37,274 nucleotides of DNA. It comes from Nemertoderma westbladi. Taxonomy: Eukaryota; Xenacoelomorpha; Nemertodermatida; Nemertodermatidae. The notes under the pieces were generated by a model. That model did not search any database. It was not told the DNA's origin and saw only the letters and a program-made list of their open reading frames with translations. Position 1 is the stretch's first letter, and every line of letters starts with the position of its first letter. Positions 29,822-37,274 of the stretch are shown here, one piece after another. The position numbers and the translations under genes are program-made. The DNA is taken from the NCBI GenBank assembly GCA_032718475.1, contig JAUCBJ010002033.1, positions 1 through 37,274 on the forward strand, in the 5' to 3' direction.

Positions 29822-30674
29822 CAGGTTGGAATTCATGCTGTAAAACTCGGACGCGTCTGCGCGTACCTGCGCGAATGACCGCAAACCAGATGCGCGTTGC
29901 GCGTTTGGGTGAGACAGGTGCGCGTTCGGGTGAGACAGGTGCGCGTTGCGCGTTTGGGTGAGACAGGTGCGCGTTTGGGTGAGACAGGTGCGCGTTCGGG
30001 TGAGACAGGTGCGCGTTGCGCCTCAGCGCGCAGCTCTGATGCGCGCCACAAATTAATTGAAATCACGAAAATACACAAAAAAATTTCGCTCGCTTCGTTC
30101 GCGTTGTTTCTCACTTCCAATTCTTCAAACTGTCAAATCATTTCTCCATAATACTGTAATCCTGTACAGGCAACCGGAGCTGAATTTGTCTATTTATTTT
30201 AACTACAGTGACAGTACTCTATTGTTATTAGGCCTATGCCTATTGCCTATGTTACGTTAGTACCGGTAAACAGGTAAAGTCAGAAAGTAACAATGTATTA
30301 TAAGTATGACTTAACTATTGCATATTTATTCAAATTTTATACAGTAGACAGGTAGAGTAGGCCTAATGTATTTTCAAATGTAAATGTAGTGGATATTTTT
30401 TAATATTTAACAATTTTTTTTTGCAAAAATTACATGTATTATGTAGATTCAACGTACAGACAGACAGCCGTACTAAGATAAGCTTAAAACGCTCAAAGCT
30501 GTAAAATAGCAATGTAAAATTGTTCATATGACCTGCACGATTTTTTGAGATATGCATGACATGAGCTGCGCGATTTTGTATGGATGATGAGGTGCGCGAC
30601 GAGCCAATTTCAGGTGCGCGGTGATCTCAAAACAACAAAGCGTACCTGCGCGCTCATGCATGAATTCCAACCTG
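29822..30674. mobile_element. TIR element with GCGC-rich interior (853 bp)
   Basis: Perfect 17-bp terminal inverted repeats: CAGGTTGGAATTCATGC (29822-29838) and its complement (30658-30674). Interior: GCGTACCTGCGCG near both ends, a 21-bp tandem array, and a core TTCGCTCGCTTCGTTCGCG (30085-30103) preceded by an A run. No coding capacity. It shares the core and the TTGGAATTCAT-like end with the element at 31777-32241, so the two belong to one family. No clear target duplication. Confidence 0.75.
29893..30020. repeat. 21-bp tandem array
   Basis: Five copies of GTGCGCGTTCGGGTGAGACA plus G (or TTTGGG in place of TTCGGG). Two are extended by an extra GCGCGTT. It lies inside the 853-bp TIR element. 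The open frame across it is a by-product of the 21-bp period. Confidence 0.9.
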
Positions 30675-30863
30675 TCGGCACCGAGTCGGTGTCAGTGTGT
30701 AGCTTAGCTGTGTTCCTGTGTAGGGCTGTAGCGTCTGAGGGTGGAGGGTCAGAGGGTTGAGGGTGTGGCGTGTGGCATGGAGGCATGTGTGGGGCGGTGT
30801 GTCAGCGTACTGGCTGACTGGCACTGGTGTAGGGCGTGCCATGTACAGACAGACAGATGTAGT

Positions 30864-31165
30864 CAGTTAGGTACAATGGCCAAATTTGGCAATCTCAAAA
30901 GTTGCCACATATGGCAATGTTTATTGCCAAATCTGGCAACTTTTGGTTTTTCTAATTTTCGCACGCCCAGAAGCAAAATCGCATTTTGGTAAATAGTTAA
31001 GTGAAACGAGCGCGAAATTTAAATATAATTGACCGTATAAGAAAAAAAATCATCGTCTGAATTTCTCTTAGCAATAGGCCGAAATGTGCCTAAAATAATT
31101 ATTGCCATTTTGGGCAACCATTAGAATTAAAGAAAAATAATGGTTGCCATTTTTGGCAACAATTA
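30864..31165. repeat. Left subterminal TTGCCA palindrome cluster
   Basis: Palindromic sites such as GCCAAATTTGGC, TTGCCACATATGGCAA, TTGCCAAATCTGGCAA and GTTGCCATTTTTGGCAAC recur in the terminal ~300 bp. The half-site TTGCC is constant and the centre varies, as expected for transposase-binding sites. Confidence 0.8.
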
Positions 31166-31776
31166 TTATTGTGCAGCCCTGTCAGTAACCCTGTCATTAT
31201 AAATTACTTCAAAATTGCTTACTGCTTGCTTACCCTTGTCGAGTTGTGATGATTTATAAACATTATTAGTTGATGAAATGTCAGAATGTAGGCCTATTTG
31301 ATATGTTGTTCTTGTTAATATGTTAATGGACAGATGGATGAGCCTGTAACAGATACCGTACTGGCTGGCAGACTGGTATGGGCATAAACAAATCTAGAGA
31401 ATCACATGCTTCAAAGGCTGAAATGGAAATAAACTTAATAATATTTGACAACGTCAGAACGTTAACATCACCAAAAGGCAGCAAGAAGGCAAGGGGGCAT
31501 TAAAGTTTGAGACGGCGTGACGGAAGAAAAATAGTGTCAAAATTTAGAAAGACTGAGAAAACCAAAACGCGTGTTAACAGGTTAAGGGATTCAAATTGTT
31601 TCTAGTAGGCCCTAATCAGATTTAGATTGCTGGGCAATTGTATCAGCATTACACAGTTACAATCTTTAACTACTAAACTGTTATTGGTACAAACAACAAT
31701 CAACCACCCCCCCAAGCAGCGCCAGAGATTACTAGCAAAAATGTCAAAAAAGCGAAAAAACTATCACCAGTCCAGA

Positions 31777-32241
31777 CTGGAATCCATACACTTTGCGCCG
31801 GATTAATCCGGCGCACTTTACAATAAAAGCGCGCCAATTTGGCGCGTGGCGCGCTCGAAAATCGTAAAGTGCGCCGGCTTTGGCGCGTGGCGCTCCCAAA
31901 ACTAAAACGCGGCGTCAATTTGTTGGTTTAACAATTACAGAAGTGCCTTAAAAATTGCATTAGCTGTTAAAAAAATTCGACTCGCTTCGCTCGCCTTTCT
32001 TTTTTTATGTTGTATGGTTGCTGCTGAACAGGGACATGTACAGCAGTACTGACATTGGCAGACTGGTTACACTCCTTCAAAATGTAAATTGCATTGGCGC
32101 GGCGCTCTTCAAAATTGTTTCAATGTGCGGTGCACTTAAAAATTTCTTTGGCGCGGGGTTTCTTCGAAATTGCATCGGCGCGCGGCGCGCATAAAAAATG
32201 GTTGGCGCGCTATCAGGCGCACTTTTTGGATGGATTCCATA
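31777..32241. mobile_element. TIR element with GGCGCG-rich interior (about 465 bp)
   Basis: Inverted ends carry TGGAATCCAT (31778-31787) and ATGGATTCCA (32230-32239). Next inward is a GCGCC/GGCGCAC block on both sides (CTTTGCGCCGG and CAGGCGCACTTTTTGG). The interior repeats GGCGCG motifs and has the core TTCGACTCGCTTCGCTCGC (31976-31994) after an A run, as in the element at 29822. No coding capacity. Its right end directly abuts the next element. Confidence 0.65.
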
Positions 32242-33324
32242 CAGGCAGTAGGGAACATACCCTTAAATAAGCTCCTAAAGTGGGTTCTTATTTAAGGAAA
32301 ATGGCTCTTATTTGGGGGTTTTTGGGCCTTTTTTGGATATTTTTTCGACATAATATACAAGAACTTGTTTCAGTAAAAAATACCGCATAATTTTATTTCA
32401 CAATATAAAAGTTGGTTCTTTCTTGAACATAATGCAAAAAACCAGAAAACATTTCACCGTCCGGTTTTTTTTCTACAAGCGTTTTAAAATTGCATCAAAA
32501 ATACGACCAGTCCTAAATAAGAGTGATTTTTTAAATTGACCTTATTTAAGACATCGAAATTGTACACATAGATACTAAAAGTCCCTAAATAAGAACTTTT
32601 TGACCTGGGTTTCTTATTTAGGAATACAATTGTATTCCAAAATCTGCACATTCCTTAAATAAAATAAATATTCCTTATTCCTTACAGTATGTGTTACACT
32701 TCTTTCATAATTCTTTGATTTATGTCAGTCTTGTATATTGCTAATTGTTGGGTTAAGGAACACATAAATACTAAAAGTCCTTAAATAAGAACTTTTTGAC
32801 ATGGGTTTCTTATTTAGGTACACAATTTCATTCCAAAATCTGCATACTCCTTAAATAAATTAAATATTTCTCATTTCTCACAGAGAGTAGAAGCAGTTCC
32901 GCGACAATAATAATATTGCTCCTAAAAGAGGGCCCTTACTGCATCAGGGACGCGTTTTTCGACAGAGCCCCGTCAGCTGAAACAGCCAGTGCCGCTAGTC
33001 GATGGGGTTGACTTGTTGACGAGAGGCTATTACAGTATTATGAGGCGCAATGGGATACGCATTGCGTATCTCCTTCTGTCAACCAATAGGCCTACTGGCC
33101 TCATTTCTCATATATTAAATTAAATAAATTAAATTAAATATCCTTATATAATGTCTCTTATAACCTCGTCTCCCAGCACCGTCCTCCTTCTGTCCTTCTG
33201 CCCTTATCTGCTTATGACTGTATGACAGTTATGACCTCCTACCTGTCAGCCTGCCTAACGTTGACAGGACATTGCAAGATGCAGAGATAAGGGAGCTTCT
33301 GAGCTTAATTGGATAGGTGCAAAA

Positions 33325-34295
33325 ATGCACCACGATCAACAATGACCAACAATAAGCAACAACGAGCAACAAATGAACAATGAGTAACAAAACAACGAGC
33401 AACAAATGAACAATGAGTAACAAAACAACGAGCAACAACGAGTAACAACGAGCAACAATGAGCAACAACGAGTAACATTGAGCAATAATAAAGTACAACA
33501 ACGAGCAATAATGAGGAACAACGAGAAACAGCGAGCAACAATGAAGAACAACGACTGAACGAGCAATAATAAAGTACAACAACGAGCAACAATGAGCAAC
33601 AATGAGTAACAATGAGTAATAATGAGCAACAACGAGAAACAGCGAGCAACAATGAGCAACAACGAGTAACAATGAGCAACAACGAGTACAACGGGTAATA
33701 TTGAGCAACAATGAGATACAATGAGCACCAACGAGCAACAATGAGCAATAATAAAGTACAACAACGAGCAACAATGAGCAACAGCGAGAAACAACGAGCA
33801 ACAATCAATGAGGAACAACGACTGAACGAGCAACAATGAGCAACAACGAGTAAGAGTAACATTGAGAAACAACGAGCAACAATGAGCAATAATAAAGTAC
33901 AACAACGATCAACAATGAGCAATAATAAAGTCAACAATGAGCAATAATGAGCAACAACGACTGAATGAGCAACGAGTAACAATGAGCAATAATAAAGTAC
34001 AACAACGAGTAACATTGAGCAACAATGAGAAACAACGAGCAACAATGAGCTATAATAAAGTACAACAACGAGCAATAATGAGACAACAACGACTGAACGA
34101 GCAACAACGAGTAACATTGAGCAACAATGAGCAACAATGAGCAATAATAAAGTACAACAACGAGTAACAACTAGAAACAACGAGCAACAATGAGGAACAA
34201 CGACGGAACAGAGCAATAATAAAGTACAACAAAACTGCAAAACGAGCAACAACGAGTAACAATGAGCAATAATAGGCAAAAACGAGCAACAAACT
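33325..34295. repeat. 10-bp minisatellite (AACAAYGAGY)
   Basis: About 95 units of AACAATGAGC, AACAACGAGT and variants, with a recurring interruption AATAATAAAGTACAACAACG and a second one GAACAACGACTGAACGAGCA that give a higher-order pattern. Stop codons are rare on the minus strand in all frames, producing Cys/Ser/Leu/Val-rich artefactual frames. Confidence 0.9.
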
Positions 34296-34430
34296 GCGTC
34301 GAACCGGATTGAATGTGGGGGAGAGCCACGTTCAAGTGAGCGAAGCCTTAGCATATGGGTGCCATTAACGAGTTGTCTGTCGTCGTCGTAAATTTTTTAT
34401 CGCTAATAACTCGGTCATTCCTTGATGAAA

Positions 34431-34784
34431 TTAAACGAAACTTGGTAGTGTATGGTAGTCTGTCAAAAGATTAGAAATAATCTGAAGTTTGGTAAAAAAC
34501 AAACGAACGCAATGAGGCAAATTAAGGAGACGAAGTATTGTGTTGAACGACCTCTGACTAACGAAAGACAACATGTTAATGGGGCCCCTATCAGCGCTAG
34601 GGCTAGCTAAGGCTTTGCTCACTTCATGCTGCGCAAAGGTCCCACGAACGTGTCCCACTGCCTGCCTGAGCCAGTTGAGCCAAAACGTCATCCAGTCATC
34701 ATCTTTAACCTTCATAACGTCTATCAGCTGCCAGACCGAACCATCTTTGTATTTGTGCTTGCTGTATTGACATGACATTGACAT
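34431..34784 (-). CDS. Unidentified 117-codon frame inside the 3.4-kb element
   Basis: The first ~70 codons look protein-like (SVWQLIDVMKVKDDDWMTFW, then LNWLRQAVGHVRGTFAQHEV), with normal composition, unlike the surrounding repeats. I do not recognise the family. It could be a transposase remnant or a host exon captured by the element. The second half (after about 34560) looks like non-coding read-through. No promoter or splice context is convincing. Confidence 0.25.
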   Translation of the reverse strand: MSMSCQYSKHKYKDGSVWQLIDVMKVKDDDWMTFWLNWLRQAVGHVRGTFAQHEVSKALASPSADRGPINMLSFVSQRSFNTILRLLNLPHCVRLFFTKLQIISNLLTDYHTLPSFV

Positions 34785-35934
34785 TGGCTATTGCTTTTTT
34801 CACGCCTTTCAAGTACAACATTGTGGACAATCCATCTAAGTGGGGCGTAACGCGGAGCAGAAGAGGAAATGCAGGACACAAGTTAGTTTTTCGAAACTGT
34901 GCGGCGATGTCCAGTTACTTGAGTCATGTCTCTATCGAAATACGTGACAATGTATGTGCGCTCAGATGGGCGATGGGCTATTCTTTTGAATATCAATGGG
35001 CTATTCTATGCTACCGTGTGAGGTAAGAATGCCAGTGCTAGCAACTTCATTATGATACGATATTCTATAGAGGATTTATAGAGTGCAGTGCAACCATTGT
35101 CCTTATCCTTAACCCAACAATTAGCAATATACAGACTGACATAAATCAAAGAATTATGAAAGAAGTGTAACACCTAGGTACTGTAAGGAATAAGGAATAT
35201 TTAATTTATTTAAGGCATGTGCAGATTTTGGAATACAATTGTATTCCTAAATAAGAAACCCAGGTCAAAAAGTTCTTATTTAGGGACTTTTAGTATTTAT
35301 GTGTACAATTTCGATATCTTAAATAAGGTAAATTTAAAAAATCCCCCTTATTTAGGAACTGGTCGTATTTTTGATGCAATTTTAAAACGCTTGTAGAAAA
35401 AAAACCGGACGGTGAAATGTTTTCTGGTTTTTTGCATTATGTTCAAGAAAGACCCAACTTTTACATTGTGAAATAAAATTATGCGGTATTTTTTCCTGAA
35501 ACAAGTTATTGCATATTATATCGAAAAAATATCCAAAAAAGGCCCAAAAACCCCTAAATAAGAGCCATTTTCCTTAAATAAGAACCCACTTTTGGAGCTT
35601 ATTTAAGGGTATGTTCCCTACTGGCAGTCACCAGTCAGTCTGTGTTTGTGTTATTGACTCTCTGACTCTCATTCTCACCTCATGTATTAGGATATATTGC
35701 TGTATTGGCTGATTGGTTATAGAACTTAGAATATGCCACTATCTGACTATTGCACTACTGGTATAAGTATAACCTGTAACCTGGCCCTACCCCTTTGCCT
35801 TTTTTCTATGCCTAACATTAACATTTCAGGATCTAAGGAACTGAGGAATGACCATACTGCCATAGACAGATAGAAGGACTTAATGACGCAGAACCATATA
35901 ATCCATATTCAACTGTTCAATGAGTTAGTTAAGT

Positions 35935-36062
35935 TGCCAAATATGGCAACAACGGCTTTATATAGTTGCCAAATCAGGCAATCAGAAATGTTGCCAGATT
36001 TTGCTTGGTTGCCAAATATGGCAATCACAATCATTGCCAGATTTGGCCATTGTACCTAACTG
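35935..36062. repeat. Right subterminal TTGCCA palindrome cluster
   Basis: Counterpart of the left cluster: GTTGCCAAATATGGCAAC, TTGCCAAATCAGGCAA, TTGCCAAATATGGCAA and TTGCCAGATTTGGCCA within about 130 bp of the right terminal repeat. Confidence 0.8.
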
Positions 36063-36271
36063 GTAGTGTACTTGCAGACTGGTGGACGTTGACGTACAGC
36101 GTACAGGTGACAGGTACGGTATGTGCAGATGTCAGTTAGTCAGTGTGCGTACGTACCGTCCGTATCCTCCTGGTATCTGGTCTGCTGGCAGGCTGGTATC
36201 CACGTATCTCTGTATCTATAGGCCTACATTACATTGCTGCATTGAGCGATTTCACATACGCCTATCTGCCT

Positions 36272-37274
36272 ATGCATACGGTACGCGTAGGCGAATACCG
36301 TTTCCTGATTGGTCCAGACTGCCAGATGATTATTGTCAAGTCAACAGCGCTGCAGCGTCTCTGTCTGTCTGTAGCTGTAGGCCTATTATTACATTATTAC
36401 AGTACCTTCTGACCACTGAGCACTGACTGACTGACCGTGGTGTTTTGCATTACAGCATTAGTCTGTCAGTCCGTCAGGCAGTACTGCAGTAGGCCTATAA
36501 TTGGTGTACACTGTCTGACTGTAGCCTGTACAGCTGTAGTCAGGTTCAGGTAGTGTCAGTCGGTACGTGTCATTGTTGGCTGCCGCGCCCATTGCCTTAG
36601 TAAGGGCCCTCTTACTTTGTTTCATTATTAAATTAAATATATATATTTTCTAGAATGAATATTTATGACACCGGGCAGATAACGGTCGTTAATAGCATTG
36701 TTGTTCCAGGCCCTAAGTTAGAATTTACTGCCCATTCCGAAAGAGGTGACTATTATGACTGTTTATACAGTATATTGAAAGAGAGTCGAAGAAACTACAG
36801 TAGTAACAGAAGGCAATAATTCGGTGAAGATGTTGAGTTGATGTGCGTATCCATATACAATCTATCGTTGGTAATAACATTTTTCGTGCTGTCAACATAA
36901 GGCGTAAGGGGTTTCAACACATAAATTACATACAGTAGTAGGCCTACAGTATATTAAAAGCTTGGCTCCGGCTTATTTTTCGCCACCTCTGGCCTGCGCG
37001 TGCCCATAGGTTGACTAGCCCTCCCGCACCCACCCCCCCCCCCCCCCCCCCCCCCCCCCTACGCAACGCCACTGCCACTGGGGAATAGTATTCAAAATCG
37101 TATCGGTGATGTGTTTCCAGTTGTTTCGGCTTTTTAGCATATTAAACTGTAAATACCGGTCCCATGGGCTCTGTGTCGAATCTAATTTAACTGAGGCCTA
37201 AGGATTTTGCATGACATTTCTCTCGTGTCCCATCTGGACCAATCAGGAAATAGTATTCGACTACGCGTATGCAT
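36272..37274. mobile_element. TIR element cut by the window end
   Basis: ATGCATACGG ... TTTCCTGATTGGTCCAGA (36272-36319) is matched by its inverse at 37233-37274 (TCTGGACCAATCAGGAAA ... CGCGTATGCAT), which reaches the last base. Arms are at least 42 bp with small indels. The interior has no supported gene, a C27 run (37033-37059) and several TAGGCCTA palindromes. Confidence 0.65.

Larger units (their letters stand above)
32246..35623. mobile_element. 3.4-kb element with ~515-bp terminal inverted repeats
   Basis: The left arm 32246-32759 (CAGTAGGGAACATACCCTTA onward) is the near-identical complement of 35106-35623 (ending GGGTATGTTCCCTACTG). Arms are AT-rich with repeated CTTAAATAAG motifs. 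A second partial copy of the inner arm follows at about 32760-32880. The centre has a ~970-bp 10-bp minisatellite and one unidentified frame (34431-34784). No transposase is recognised and no clean target duplication is visible. It is inserted inside the 5.2-kb element. Confidence 0.85.
30864..36062. mobile_element. 5.2-kb TIR element with 5-bp target duplication, host to two nested elements
   Basis: About 30-bp terminal inverted repeats: CAGTTAGGTACAATGGCC continuing to 30893, and the complement from 36033 to CCTAACTG at 36062, with one mismatch. They are flanked by GTAGT on both sides (30859-30863, 36063-36067). Palindromic TTGCCAAAT/ATTTGGCAA motifs crowd both ends. The CAG start and 5-bp duplication would suit a hAT-like element, but no transposase is visible. 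Much of the interior is two later insertions (31777-32241 and 32246-35623), leaving about 1.35 kb of its own sequence. Confidence 0.75.

Noticed and set aside
33229-34354. Long minus-strand open frames (up to 349 codons) rich in Cys, Leu and Val
   Set aside because: They are translations of the 10-bp minisatellite in several overlapping frames. The period gives 10-residue peptide repeats without stops, and no domain or start context is present.
32246-35623. Target duplication for the 515-bp-arm element
   Set aside because: The flanks (ATACAGG and GCAGTCA) share no adjacent direct repeat of 3 bp or more; GGCAGT occurs on both sides but not in matching positions.

Overview
This is eukaryotic (animal) DNA: an AT-rich, intron-era genome with a single clearly recognisable host gene and a very dense load of mobile elements. 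Three things suggest a marine invertebrate: the retroelement families (BEL/Pao, RTE-like, and a non-LTR element carrying a Ulp1 protease), the many copies of the palindromes TAGGCCTA and TACCGGTA, and an invertebrate-like SRRM1. The phylum cannot be fixed from the sequence.

Layout. 1-1637: no gene seen. 1638-10520: a foldback element made of inverted arrays of a ~53-bp unit. Its right arm is split by a ~7.8-kb non-LTR retrotransposon (about 2603-10374). That element carries a Cys-rich/decapeptide-repeat/Ulp1-protease/coiled-coil/RRM-like ORF1 and an endonuclease-reverse transcriptase ORF2, both decayed. About 11055-14572 (minus strand): a 5'-truncated BEL/Pao LTR retrotransposon with a possible 3' LTR that holds a 68-bp tandem array. 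14773-14901 (minus): a small zinc-ribbon exon candidate. 16057-16514: a 16-bp hairpin array invaded by a 94-bp RTE tail.

17985-23122 is the most interesting part. It holds two ~410-bp units of a foldback element with an RNA polymerase III A/B-box head followed by a type I hammerhead ribozyme. The second unit is split by an RTE-like retrotransposon (A, 18577-22820). Copy A is itself split by a 1.5-kb DNA-transposon-like insert (18849-20332) and by an antisense copy of its own family (B, 21371-22258). A third, degraded RTE copy lies at 23300-23935.

26243-29272 (minus): an intact, intronless SRRM1-type splicing coactivator gene (PWI domain plus RS-rich tail), probably the only host protein gene here. 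29822-37274: a nest of terminal-inverted-repeat elements. A 5.2-kb element (30864-36062, 5-bp target duplication) contains two others (31777-32241 and 32246-35623). A related one lies at 29822-30674, and another is cut by the window end. Apart from SRRM1 and possibly the zinc-ribbon exon, every coding signal belongs to a mobile element. Most of the remaining open frames are artefacts of tandem repeats.
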